This document shows, in pieces, positions 46,795-57,749 of a stretch of DNA of 64,000 bases. Each line of letters begins with the position of its first letter. Within the stretch, counting starts at the first letter, position 1. The stretch spans positions 8,448,501 through 8,512,500 of the forward strand of contig CM073557.1 of assembly GCA_037074615.1 (NCBI GenBank), read 5' to 3'. The notes beneath the pieces are model-generated. The model did no database searches and was not told the origin of the DNA. It saw nothing but the letters and a program-made list of their open reading frames with translations. The DNA is from Leucaena leucocephala. Lineage: Eukaryota; Streptophyta; Magnoliopsida; Fabales; Fabaceae. The translations under genes and the position numbers were made by a program.

Positions 46795-46925
46795 AAGTAT
46801 AGCTTAATAGTTATTTTATTTTTTAATTAAATAGTAGGGATTCGAATCTTATTTTTGAATATATAAAATATCTTGTGCGTAATTATTTATTTTAAATAAA
46901 AATCTGTTATGAAAGAAATAGTCAC
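46795..46925 (+). mobile_element. Possible tRNA-derived SINE
   Basis: An A-box-like TAGCTTAATAGTTA near 46,800 and a B-box-like GGATTCGAATC near 46,849 have roughly the right spacing for a tRNA-derived SINE head, followed by an AT-rich body. No clear tail or target duplication. Confidence 0.4.
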
Positions 46926-47039
46926 TGTTACATGCAAAAAATACTGTAATCTACATCTAGAAAAAAGAATATTTTGAGATTATTACGTTTTATTTAAAAA
47001 AAATTGGGGAAGGAGCAGAAAAAGAATGAGAAGGAGTAG

Positions 47040-47325
47040 TCATAATCAAAGATATTTGGAAAGGAGAAATCTGGAGGTGGAGCCCCAAAAGGACACGTGT
47101 ATGGTCTATCCTTATCTCTCTTATTAAAGCCTGCCTGCGTCTTTCACTTTACAGTCTGTGCTGCATCCACACACTTTGCATTCAATGACCATGGGCCCCA
47201 TTCCTTTTTTCCCTCAATTCCATACATCCCCACCCATCCACCTACGCCTACCTTCACCATTTTCCAAAACCAATCTCTTTTTTACTCTACTTGTCCCTTT
47301 TTTTTAACAAATTATTCTATCATAT
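47040..47325. promoter_or_regulatory. GC-richer island 3 with CACGTG
   Basis: Contains GGACACGTGTATGG near 47,090, then CCTTATCTCTCTTATTAAAG and a C-rich, T-rich leader-like stretch. This looks like a promoter followed by a 5' leader on the plus strand, but no coding exon follows; AT-rich DNA begins at about 47,320. Confidence 0.3.
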
Positions 47326-47735
47326 TTTAATTATAATAATTATAAAATTTAGATAAATAATTTATTTTAATTATAAATATAATAATTTAATATATTTATT
47401 TTTTAAAATTATATATATTCTAAATATTTTATATAATTACATATATTAATTTTTTTATCAAAAGTAGTTATATTTAAATATATATAATTAAAAAATATTT
47501 TTAAAAAATTAATAAATAATTATTTTAAATATTTAATTTAACTAATTTTTAATATATAAAAATTAATTAATTAAATATTATATTAAAAATTAGTAACAAA
47601 TAAACTTAATTTGGATAGAACTGTAGTAGGATCCACTCATGCAACAATCCTACCATTTAAGTTGGGATATTCTTAGAGGATAACCTTTCGTTAAACTATA
47701 ATAAGTTTTACCAATTCGTCCAAACATTTCCTGGT
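47326..47735. other. AT-rich spacer before hAT-like end
   Basis: No gene or repeat recognised. Confidence 0.5.
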
Positions 47736-47741
47736 TCACTG

Positions 47742-48060
47742 TTAGGGGTGGAAACAGGCCAGGCGGCTTGACAGGGGCCTTTGGCCTAGCCTGTATATGG
47801 CATGTTATAAGAAATGTACAGGTTCAAACATATATTTTAGCCTGTTTCTCTTAAAAGGCTAGGCTCAGGCTCACTGAAAAGCCTGTTAGGCTTATCAGGC
47901 AGGCCTGTTTATATTATTAAAATTATTAATAGAAATATGCAATAGGTGGGGATCAAACCCCCCACCTATTGAATACAATAAGACAACATGACCATCAAGC
48001 TATCAGGTATTACTATAAATTTTGTTCTTCTTTTTTTATATAACATAAGTACAAAATGAA
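47742..48060 (+). mobile_element. hAT-like terminal region
   Basis: Begins TAGGGGTGGAAACAGGCC, the style of terminus common in plant hAT elements, followed by stacked AGGCTNAGGC/CAGGCCTG motifs typical of hAT subterminal regions. The other terminus is not identified. A tRNA-like segment lies at 47,935-48,010 on the minus strand. Confidence 0.45.
47935..48010 (-). other. tRNA-like A/B box segment
   Basis: Minus strand reads TGATAGCTTGATGGTCA (A-box-like), then GGGTTTGATCCCCACC (B-box-like) about 35 bases later. It is not a foldable complete tRNA by eye; more likely a SINE head or a tRNA-derived piece in the hAT-like element. Confidence 0.35.
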
Positions 48061-49250
48061 TTTTGAAACTTAACCCTAAACTTAACCCCCAGATTCGCGT
48101 CTCTCTGTCCCTCGCTTCTCCATCGCGTTCTCACTTCTGATTTCTGAAACTCTCTCACTCTCTCAGATTTGATCTCCATTCTTCAGGCTCCTGGCACACT
48201 CCCCACTCCGCAGTTCTCTACTCTCTGCAGTCGACAACTTGCTCTCTGCTTCACTTGCTTAGGTCACGGCGTGATTGAGTCAACCGCGTCGCTCAGCTCA
48301 CGGCGTCGCTCAGTCCATCGGGTGATTGCATTCTCTAATTACAAGGCTTTTCAGGTGATTGCATTCTCTGATTGAAAATTTATGGCGAAATGAATTTTGA
48401 ATGTTAACCCTAAATGTCCATCACATCTGGATGAGAACTTCAGTCATGATTTTCATCGTCGCTCCTTGCGCCGCTCAGTTCATCGTCACTCCTTGCACCT
48501 TTTCATCGCTCTTTTCAATTATGAATACCCGGCGTCGCTCAGTTCATCGTCGCTCCTTGCACCTTTTCTTTTATTTGATTTTCATATTTTTTTTCTGTAA
48601 TGATGAGAACTTCAGTGATTATCTGAGATGGAAGTTTAGGTTTTGCTAAGAACAGAGTAAATTAGGCTTCAGTGATTGTATCGTGTTGTGTTGTCAGGTG
48701 TTTTGCTTTGTTTCTGATCAGGTGGCAGTGATTGTATCGCGTTCTGCAGAAATTAGGCTTCAGTGATTGTATCGTGTTTTGCTTTAGTGATCAATTGTAT
48801 GCTTTGGTTTCCATCTGTTATTTGCTTTCTGGTGATTTGCTGATTTGCTTTCTGCAGAACGCATATATGAATTGTTATTTAGTTAATTGACTAGGTAAGT
48901 TAGAGGAATTATGACGATGTTTCTGCAATATCTTCAATTAGGTGACGACGTTTCTAGGTTTTTGTTTTTGTGTGTATATTTGGATTTTCATTTCATTCAT
49001 TTCTTGGTTCTGTTTAAATATATTTCTATTTGTATTTGAGCAGGTAACCTAAAGGAATTGTGACGATATTTTTGTGATATCTTCAATTAGGTGATATTAT
49101 TTATGGGTTTTTGTTTCTGTTTATATATCTGAGTTTTTGTTTCTTTCATTTCTGGGTTCTCTGGCTTTTTCTTTCTTCCTCTTTTTTGTTCTCTACTTGT
49201 GTTTTACATGTACATATTCTTCTTCATCATTCTCCTCCTCCTTCAGATTT
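48060..49250 (+). other. CpG-rich, internally repeated stretch
   Basis: A plant-leader-like start (TTAACCCTAAACTTAACCCC, then CTCTCTCACTCTCTC) is followed by repeated modules: CGTCGCTCAG at 48,290-48,320, 48,474 and 48,534; TTAGGCTTCAGTGATTGTAT twice in 48,660-48,790; and a ~120-bp direct repeat (48,897-49,016 and 49,043-49,160). Short open frames on the plus strand do not resemble known proteins. It may be the 5' leader of a hAT transposase gene or a captured host promoter/leader. Confidence 0.4.
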
Positions 49251-49359
49251 ATGACGAAGAAGAAAAGAATTTTGGTGCTTTAATGGAGAAACTGGTTTAG
49301 AAGTTTATTTAATTTGAATCCAGAATTTTTCGATTCTATATTTTTTTATGTTTACATTA

Positions 49360-49510
49360 TTTTTTAAACCGGTTGTATAGAATAACCGGTTTAAAAAAGT
49401 TAATTTTATACACCAGTTGTATACAACCGGTGTAGAATATCAGACTTTCTACACGAGTTATTTTTACACCGGACCTAGTTTGGTGTAGGTGCCTATTTTC
49501 TACCAGTAGA
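49360..49510 (-). mobile_element. CACTA-like terminus with subterminal repeats
   Basis: Ends ...GGTGCCTATTTTCTACCAGTAG, which reversed gives CTACTGGTAGAAAATAGGCA, a CACTA-type terminus lacking its first bases. Inside are inverted and direct copies of ACCGGTTGTAT and CAACCGGTGTAGAA, the subterminal repeats expected for that superfamily. The opposite end was not found. Confidence 0.55.
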
Positions 49511-49737
49511 TGCATTTAAATTAGTGTAAGGCAAACCATAACTTATAAAATTGATTTATAAGTATAATTGATTTAATAAGATGTTAGGATAGATTCTTAA
49601 CAAAGTATAATTGAAAAGCACACATACCTTATGATATAATCATGGGAGTAATATTTTATTAATATCTTTTTAAAAGAATGTATAATCATTAATCAAACAA
49701 ATATATATATCGTTTATATATTTTAAGAATAAAATAT

Positions 49738-49870
49738 CTATAACCAACTCAAATTGGTATATATTAGTAGGGATTTTCATCTTTTAGATGAGGGATTGAG
49801 ACTGAGGTATTGATTCTCATCTTGTGTATGAAACAAATTTATTGAGAAAATTTAACCTTTACTTGTAGTC
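49738..49870 (+). mobile_element. Possible tRNA-derived SINE 2
   Basis: AACTCAAATTGGTATA (A-box-like) and GAGGTATTGATTCTCATCTT (B-box-like) about 60 bases apart, followed by GTGTATGAAAC. This resembles plant SINE heads; the tail is unclear. Confidence 0.4.
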
Positions 49871-49984
49871 TATTAAAGAAAGTAATTAATTTCTACTGCC
49901 ATTTGATTATGTAAGAAAATGTTTAGATAAGTGAGATTTTTAAAACTTATTATAACTAAAATATATATTTGTTAGTTTTAGTAA

Positions 49985-50676
49985 TTTCACCCAAGAAATG
50001 GTGAATTGAGTGATTTTTAAAATTTAAAAATTAAATAAAATAAAAAAGATAAGTAAAGAATGATTTTACCAAAAGAAGCTGAAAAGAGAAAATTGCTAAG
50101 CAGATTTATATCGGTCGGCCCAAGTACTTGGCTTATATCCAATCCTTAGATTCTCTTTAAGTATTTCACTATTCTTCCAAGATTATTCAAGCTCTTTGCA
50201 TCTCAGTATATCAATCATGAGTTTCTCTCTCACTCCTCCTTACTACATGTAAAGTGATAATCTACTCAACAACCCACTATTAAGTATCTCGGTCAATAAA
50301 TAAAAATATATAGATATATATTGACTAGAGTGATTGTGCTAAGTATTGAAGTATAAAATATCTCATAATCTCTCTTACAAGAAAATTTATCTATTCATAG
50401 AATGTGAAACATGGTAAGATAGATGATATCATAAGGCAAGAATTAAATCTTGAATAAATACACTATAATCGTGGTAGTTGAGCTTCTTAATTTCAGCATT
50501 CAATTCATCTTCTATTTATAGTTGAGTTCTTTAAACATTCGTTAGACACATTACATGTTATCATTGAAGAGACAAAGATGTTGATTGCTACTAACAATAG
50601 TTGGTAGTTATGTTTAATGCTCTAATGACATATTTTGCTTTTTGTCTTAACTTTTCCATTTGATGTTTTCTTTGCC
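49985..50676 (-). mobile_element. Copia-C 3' LTR
   Basis: About 690 bases sharing blocks with 58,587-59,248 (TTTCACTATT..TTCCAAGATTATT, TTGACTAGAGTGATTGTGCT, GGTAGTTGAGCTTCTTAA). Minus-strand element, so this copy is downstream of pol. Similarity to the partner LTR is moderate, suggesting an old insertion. Confidence 0.75.
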
Positions 50677-51919
50677 ATTTAATGCTCTTCAGATGTAATT
50701 GAATTGTTCCTTTGCCAGAGGCTTTGTGAAGATGTCAGCAAGTTGTAGACGAGTTAGGATAAACTCCACACTGATATCCTTTGCACATGGTCTATGATAA
50801 AATGATGCCTTATATCAATGTGCTTAGTTTTGGAATGAAGTAATGGATTCTTTGACAAGTTGATAGTATTTGTGTTGTCACGGAGAATCGATATTTCCTT
50901 AAATTGAATTCCTAAGTTTTGTAGTTGTTGTTTTAATCATAACACTTATGCAAAGCAAATTCCCACATCTATATACTTGGCTTCAGTTGAAGATATTGCC
51001 ATATTGTATTGTTTCTTGTAGAACCAATAAACAAGACAATTACCAAGAAATTGACATTGTCCACTAGTACTCTTCCTATTGATTTTGCAACTAGCTTATC
51101 TAAGTCTGAGTATGCGACTAGAAATTCTCCACCTCATTTAGGAAACCATATCCAAAGTTGATAGTTCCAAAAAGATATATGCATATCCTCTTCACAGCTT
51201 TAGCATGTGATTCCTTAGGCATAACTTGACATCTTGCACATATGTCTACACTATACTAAATATCTGGTCTACTTACTATCAAGTATAGTAGATACCCAAT
51301 CATAGCTTGATATTTTTTGATATTAAAGTCTTTTCCCTTCTTATCTATATCTAGTTGAATGGTTGAACTCATTGTCATAGCCATACTCTTGGCTTTATCC
51401 ATCTCAAATTTCTTCAGAAGTTCCTTTAAGTACTTTATCTGTGAGATTAAATGCCATTCTTCTTCTGTTTAATTTGTAATTTGAGAAAGAAGTTGAGTTC
51501 ACCCATCATTGACATCTCAAATTCTCCCTACATCATCTTTGCAAATGCTTAACAAAGATCTTTGTTAGTAGTACCAAAAATAATATCTTCAACATAAATT
51601 TGAACTACTAACAAATCTTGTTTATTTCTTTTAATGAAGAGTGTTATATCTACTTTGCCTCTTTCAAAACTTTTCTTTAAAAGAAAATTACTTAGTCGTA
51701 CATACCAAGCTCTTGGAGCTTTCTTCAACTTATATAAGGTATTTTTTTTAGTTTATAAACATAATCAGAATGTTTAAAACTTTCAAAACCAGGAGTTGTT
51801 CAATGTAAACCTCTTCCATAATAAATTAGTTTATAAAACCATTTTTAACATCCATTTGATACAGTTTGAAATCTTTGATGTATGCAAAGGCTAAAAGTAC
51901 ATGTATAGCTTCTAATCTA
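50677..51919 (-). pseudogene. Copia-C RT C-terminal half and RNase H
   Basis: Minus-strand copia pol end. QLADIFTKPLAKEQFNY near 50,700-50,740 is the usual C-terminus. RT blocks include MGELNFFL near 51,510, KELLKKFEMDKAK and a following YLLYLIVSRPDI near 51,270. Many frameshifts. The LINE insertion begins at 51,935 and the other half of RT/integrase continues at 54,259. Confidence 0.7.
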
Positions 51920-51990
51920 GACACTGGAGCATACAACAACAACAACAAGCCTTATCCCATTAAATGGGGTCTATGGATCATATGACGCCA

Positions 51991-52287
51991 TTATGCTCTA
52001 TCAAAAACTAAATCCTTAGGTAAGTTATTGACCAGGAGATCCCGTTCAATGACCTCTTTGAGCGTTTTCTTTGGCCTTCCTCTACTCCTTTTAACCGGTG
52101 TCCATACTATTTGATCCACCCTCTTCACTGGCGCATCCCTTGGCCTTCTTTGTACCTGTCCAAACCACCTAAGACGGTTCTCTACTATTTTCTCTTCAAT
52201 AGGTGCCACTCCAACTCTTCCCCGTATATGTTCATTACAAATCTTATCTTTTCTTGTATGCCCACACATCCATCTCAGCATCCTCAT
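51991..52287 (-). pseudogene. RTE LINE C-terminal region
   Basis: 98-codon open frame continuing the LINE polyprotein after a frame break: MRMLRWMCGHTRKDKI, IEEKIVENRLRWFGQVQRRP, RSRGRPKKTLKEVIERDL. This W-F-G-H(Q)-V-x-R-R-P region is the conserved RTE/BovB C-terminus. It lies directly before the 3' tail. Confidence 0.8.
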
Positions 52288-52314
52288 CTCAGCTATCCTA
52301 ACTTTATGCTCTTG

Positions 52315-54228
52315 TTATCCTTTTAAAGCCCAGCATTCACTTCTATAAAGCATTGCTGGTCTTATAGCAGTGCGATAAAACTTTCCTTTTACTTTATCTG
52401 GTACTTTCCAATCACATATAACCCCAATAGCCTTTCTCCATTTAAACCACCCGACCTGAATTCTATGATTAACATCCTCCAAAATCTCACCGTCCTTTTG
52501 TATCATTGATCCTAAATATTTGAACTTATCTATTTGTGGAATAACTTGATTTTCTAATCTGACCTCCAAGTTACTTCTAACTTGCCTCTTATCAAAATTA
52601 CAATGCATATATTCAGTATTGCTTCTACTCAGGCAAAAACCCTTCGACTCTAAAGTACTTCTCCATAACTCAAGTTTAAAATTAATCTCTTCTCTTGACT
52701 CCGCCATAAGAACTATATCGTCCACAAAAAGCATGCACTTAGGGATTTTTTTTTGAATAGGCTTAGTTAAAATATCCACTACTAGATTAAATAAATAAGG
52801 ACTCAAGGTTGATCCCTGATGTAGACCAATCTTTATGGGAAAATCTTTTGTTTCGCCCCTAGACGTTCTTACAGTAGTTGTTATCCCCTCATACATATCT
52901 TTTATTGCCTTGATATATGCCATTCGTACACCTTTCTTTTCCAAAGCTTTCCAAAGCACTTCTCTTGGCACTCGATCATATGCTTTTTCTAAGTCAATAA
53001 AGACCATATGCGAGTCTCTTCTTTTAGTCCGGTACATTTCCATTAACCCCCTTAATAAATAAATCGCCTATATTATAGATCTACTTGGCATAAAACCACA
53101 TTGATTCTTAGTAATATCAGTCTCTAATCTCAACTTGTATTCAATTACCTTTTTCCACAACTTCATAGTGTGACTCATAAGTTTTATCCCCCTGTAGTTT
53201 GCACAATTTTGAATATCCCATTTATTTTTATAAATAGGAACTAAAGTACTTTTCCTCTATTTATCCGATATTTTCTTTAAACTTAAGATCACATTAAAAA
53301 GTTTAGCAAGCCACACCACCCCCATTTCACCTAAACACTTCCAAACTTCAATAGAAATACCATCATGTCTAACAGCTTTACTATTTTCCATTTTCTTAAG
53401 CGCCTCTTTAACCTCGCCAACACGGATCCTACGGTAAAATGCTAAATTTAGTTAAGCTTCTCCTGTTAAATCCTCTAGCTCATAACTCGACCCTCCTCCC
53501 TCGTCATTAAATAATTTGTAAAAATAGGTCTCCCACCGTTCTTTAATATCACTATCTGCAACCAAAATATTGCCTTCTTCATCCTTAATACATTGTACTT
53601 GATCCAAATCCCTCGATTTCCTTTCCCTGTCTCTAGTAATCTTGTAAATCTTTCATTCTCCCAACTTTGTCCCTAACTCCTTATAAAATTCCTCAAATGC
53701 CTTAAAACGAGCTGCACTCACCGCCTTCTTAGTTTCCTTCTTAGCTAAACGATACTTTTCCCAATTTTTGGTATTATTACATAAGTGTATAGCTTTGAAA
53801 CAGTTTCTCTTGGACTTAACTTTCGCTTGTACATCTTCATTCCACCACCAAGTCTCTTTATCTCGTTGACCAAAACCTTTAGATTCTCCCAAAATTACTT
53901 TAGCAACCGCTCGGACCTTCTCAGCCATTTCCTTTCACATGATATTAGCATTTTCCTGCGCCTCCCAAATCCTTTCATTTAACATAGTTCTTTTAAAAGT
54001 TTCTCTCTTCTCCCCCTTTAGCTGCCACCACTTGACTCTTGTGTTTAAAACCTGTCGCCACTTTTCCTTCCTATACTTAATACACACGTCAAGGACTATT
54101 AACCTATGCTGGGTTGTCACTCCATCCCCTGGAATCACTTTACAATTTGTACAAAGTCTTCTATCATGACTCCTTACCAAAAAGAAATCAATCTGTGACA
54201 TGTGGACCCCACTCTTGTATGTGATCAA
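52315..54228 (-). pseudogene. RTE LINE endonuclease end and reverse transcriptase
   Basis: Polyprotein of the RTE LINE. 54228-53935: end of the apurinic-type endonuclease, with YKSGVHMSQIDFFLVR and GVTTQHRLIVLD. 53928-53653: linker with RDKETWWWNEDVQ. RT: 53043-52315 is a 242-codon open stretch with FIDLEKAYDRVPREVLW, GLHQGSTLSPYLF and MLFVDDIVLMAES (catalytic F-V-D-D), then YLGSMIQKDG and AIRPAMLYRSECWALKG. A few stops and frameshifts (for example near 53,070 and 53,450) break it. It would nick target DNA and copy its own RNA there. Confidence 0.85.
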
Positions 54229-54258
54229 GTGCTCCTCCCGCTTCTTAAAGCACGTGTT

Positions 54259-55868
54259 GACATTGGAGCATACATTTTCCCATAATCAATTCCTTCTTCT
54301 TGATTAGTTTTGTTTCTTATGATGACTACACATTCATCGAACTTATTCTTGAATACCCATTTAGTGCCTATAACCAAATAGTCAGTAGGCATAGGTGCCA
54401 AGCTCTAAACTTGATTTCATTTAAATTGGTTCAGTGCTCCCTACATAGCTTCTATCCAAAATATATCTGAAAGAGCTTCACCAATATTGGTAGGTTCAAT
54501 GTTTGAAATGAATGCTCAAATCACACTTCATTAAATACTTGTCTTCGGCTTTTTACCCCTACATTGACTTTACTAATGACCTGGTCTAAAGGATAATCCT
54601 TAATATGATGCCAGACTTTGGGTTGACTATTATCTTGTTGAGAACACTTTTCACAAGGTTTTTTAGAATATGATGATGCGTGGTTTTTGTTAAGGCTTAT
54701 ATTTTCAAAATTTTAAATAATTTCAGTATCATCTTTAGAAGAGGGTTTCAAAATTAACTCTATTTCAGCAAAAATGTGTATTGACTCTTCTATGATAAAA
54801 ATTCTTTTATTGAAAACTCTATAAACTTTACTACAATTTGAATATCCTAGAAATAAACTTTCACCAGATTTAAGGTCGAATTTACCCAAATTGTCTTTGT
54901 TGTTGTTGTTGTGGATTAAACATTTACTTTTGAAGATCCTCATATGAGCTATGTTTGGTTTTTGTACAGTATGGTCTTTTCAAGTAAGCCTTTAATTTAG
55001 GCTTTGTTAGATATGTAGCATTTTGTGCCCATTACCTTTGCTCAGAAGACTTGAGAAATCCCTTTCTCATTGAGCATAACTCTAGCCATGTCAGTAAGGA
55101 CTTTGTTATTTCTCTCTAAAACTCCATTTTTTTGAGGTGTTCATGGAGCTGAGAAGTTTTGGTTGATTCCATGCTCTTAACAGAAGCTAGCGAATTCATG
55201 GTTCTCAAATTCTCCTCTATGATCAGTTATGATAGGCACAATATAAATACCTTTATCATTTTGGAACTCTTTAGCAAAAATAATGAATTCGTCAAAATTT
55301 TCATCCTCAAAAGAAAGAAACAAAGTCTAAGTAAATCTATAATATTCATATACTATCACAAGAGTATACAAATTTCATCTGAAACTTTTGACTCTTATTG
55401 GACTAATCAAATCCATATGAAACATTTGAAGTGGTCTTTCAGTTGAGACTATCTTCTTTGGTTTAAAAGAAAACTTTGGTTGTTTCCCCCTTTGGTAGGC
55501 ATTACAGACAACACCATTTTCAAATTTAATTTTGGGTAAACCAACTACTAAATCTTTTCTGATCAATTTTGAAACTTGACCCATATTAATGTGAGCTAAT
55601 CTTTTATGCCAAAACCCAAAGCCAACTTTTACCTGTTTTTCACATAAAACAATTTTTAGTTGGATTTGAATTAATATAAATAATGTACTAGTTGCCATCC
55701 CTTTGTGCTATGAGTTTTGCCTTTAATTCATCTTTGTTGAATGCCAAGTCTTTCTTGTTGCTGATCATACATTCTTCAAAATTGAAGATAACCTAGTTAT
55801 CTTTATCCGTACTTTGACTGACACTTAGTAGGTTATGGCATAATCCATCCATATAGTAGACATATTCA
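54259..55868 (-). pseudogene. Copia-C integrase and RT N-terminal half
   Basis: Minus strand. The pre-integrase and zinc region (55698-55375) has FWHKRLAHINMGQVSKLIRK and VCNAYQRGKQPKFSF (one zinc Cys changed to Tyr), then QMFHMDLISPIRV, the integrase start. Linker 54943-54713 has LFLGYSNCSKVYRVFNKR. RT begins near 54,400 before the LINE. It is cut on its 5' side by the solo LTR at 55,869. Confidence 0.7.
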
Positions 55869-57744
55869 TGTTGGAAATCGTGCCCTAGGGGCCAATCATT
55901 GTCTTATGAACATTATTGATTTATGAATTTATTAATTGAGTTATCATATTATTTGCATGTTTACTATGATGACCATCCTTGGATAATTCATGATATTATC
56001 CTAAATGTCCCTGGTCGATCATCTATGTGGGAGCACAGATGAAATAAGACCAGTATGACTTTGAAGATGTATAGAGATATAAATCAAAGTCATAAGCACA
56101 TGTAAGAGTACAGGGTGTTGGACCGACCCGCTATGAGAGAACTGCATGGGTAACGTCATAAGCTTCTCTCATATACAAACCATGTCAATATGCCCTTTGA
56201 CCTGAGATCATCATGGATTCCTACATGACAAAACGCTCAGCTTTGACCTAGTCAAAAGTCACTTTTGACCGAGTGATTATAAAGACTATGTTCGGGCTTA
56301 GTGGTTTTTCATGCGGAGGAATGTGAATGGTCAAGATGGAATTTGTCCCTCACATTCGTGGAGAAATATTACTGGGCCCCTCGATGAGTGAGTCTGAGAA
56401 ATGTATGGCCATACTGTAATGGAAAGGTAGTTCCATCTCTATAGTCAGACTACTCAGGGATCGAGAAAGTAACGGTCGGGAATAGGAGGATGACATTATC
56501 CATGCCTCATCCATGACCAAAATATCGCGTGACAGAAGGGACATGATATGGTTGTATAAAAGGTTACATCGTTTATCGATCCTCATATGATTTGGGTAGT
56601 TGTTATGTCTTGCTAGAGACCGCTTGCGACTTGTGGGCTAGTATAGCAAATGGCCCACTGCCAACTTCATATGGGCCTACAGGGTCGCACACAAAATAGC
56701 CCAACACGAGCTATGATGTCCAGATTCAATGAAAGATCCAGGTGAATGTATATATATTTATTTATATTTATATTCGTATATATAAATTCGTATATATATA
56801 TTATATATATGAGATATATGAGATTTAATTTATAAGGATAAATTAAATCCCTATCACGTTTGAATTCGAAATTCAAATTGATAGGATATCTCATATAAGA
56901 GATATTTATAAGATTTAATTTATAAGGATAAATTAAATCTCTATCACGTTTGAAATTCGAAATTCAAATTGATAGGATATCTCATATAAGAGATATTTAT
57001 AAGATTTAATTTATAAGGATAAATTAAATCTCTATCACGTTTGAAATTCGAAATTTAAATTGATAGGATATCTCAAATTTGATTTATGGGAATAAGTCAA
57101 ATATAACTCAGTCTCATCTTTATTTAAAGTTAAATAAATAAGTAATTAAATCTGTGGGACGGATTTAATATTATTTTATTTAATTAGTTTCTTATAAAAT
57201 TATACAATATATGATATTGTATCAATTCGGAATTAATATAAGATTAACTCCAAAATCCAATTAGGTCAAGTGTAAAAACGCATAGCATCCTCTATATCTG
57301 ATTGGAGGAGCTACGTTTGAAAATAATACAGAACACAAAAGGCCGAACGGAATCTGCAAAAGGTTTGCAGACAAGAAACTGCCGAAATAGAGACGGAGAC
57401 TTGTGAAAGCCTTGGAGGGACAGGAGACGCTAGCACGTCGTTCGTGGTTGGAACGCTGTTCGTGTGGATACCAGTAGAGGAAGCCGACCTGAGGCGTCGA
57501 CTTCTTGTGATCGGAAAGAGACCACCGTCCGCGGAGAGAATCTGTGAAGGTCGCTGAGGAACACTCCATCGATTTCTTGCTATCAGAAAGAGATCACCAC
57601 CCACGTAGAGAAGCTGTGAAATTCGCTGAGCAACACTAAGGGTAATGATTCTTTCCACTTGACTTAAACACATACGGTAGATCCTGGCAAGGAATGGAAA
57701 ATTTTTAAAGTTTATTTCCGCTGCGTGTCTTCCAATTCCTTACA
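55869..57744 (+). mobile_element. Solo LTR (1,876 bp) with target duplication
   Basis: Starts TGTTGGAAATCGTGCCCTAG and ends CCGCTGCGTG...CCTTACA, flanked by ATTCA at 55864-55868 and 57745-57749. TG...CA ends plus a perfect 5-bp duplication make an LTR insertion clear; with no internal region it is a solo LTR. It is a different family from E. It contains a 90-bp tandem repeat (56,821-57,076) and short chance ORFs. Confidence 0.85.
56821..57076. repeat. ~90-bp tandem repeat, 2.8 copies
   Basis: Units start at 56821, 56911 and 57002, with only a few differences. Each unit holds three dyads: around TTTATAAGGATAAA, around GAATTCGAAATTC, and GATATCTCATATAAGAGATA. It is located in the middle of the solo LTR. 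Confidence 0.9.
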
Positions 57745-57749
57745 ATTCA

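Larger units (their letters stand above)
51935..54258 (-). mobile_element. RTE-type LINE, 5' truncated, with target duplication
   Basis: Inserted in copia-C. A ~15-bp target duplication GACAYTGGAGCATAC lies at 51920-51934 and 54259-54273. The 3' end, on the minus strand, ends in a short (TTG)n tail preceded by CATTTAATGGGATAAGGC, as in plant RTE elements. It starts inside the endonuclease, so it is 5' truncated, which is typical of target-primed reverse transcription. Confidence 0.85.

Noticed and set aside
48066..48085. Telomere-like CCCTAAA motif
   Set aside because: Only one or two interrupted copies (AACCCTAAACTTAACCC); not an interstitial telomere array.
48169..48649. Overlapping Ser/Arg/His-rich plus-strand frames in the CpG-rich region
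   Set aside because: They follow the internal repeats in more than one frame and resemble no protein family; probably a repeat-derived leader.
52111..54169. Plus-strand open frames (52111-52326, 52835-53062, 53785-53982, 53939-54169)
   Set aside because: All are antisense to the RTE LINE polyprotein, whose motifs are clear on the minus strand.
56821..57076. Tandem repeat considered as a CRISPR-like array
   Set aside because: Units are directly adjacent with no unique spacers, and the sequence is plant nuclear DNA inside a solo LTR.
57261..57673. Two overlapping ~100-120-codon minus-strand frames in the solo LTR
   Set aside because: They sit in the more GC-rich end of the LTR in competing frames with no domain likeness.
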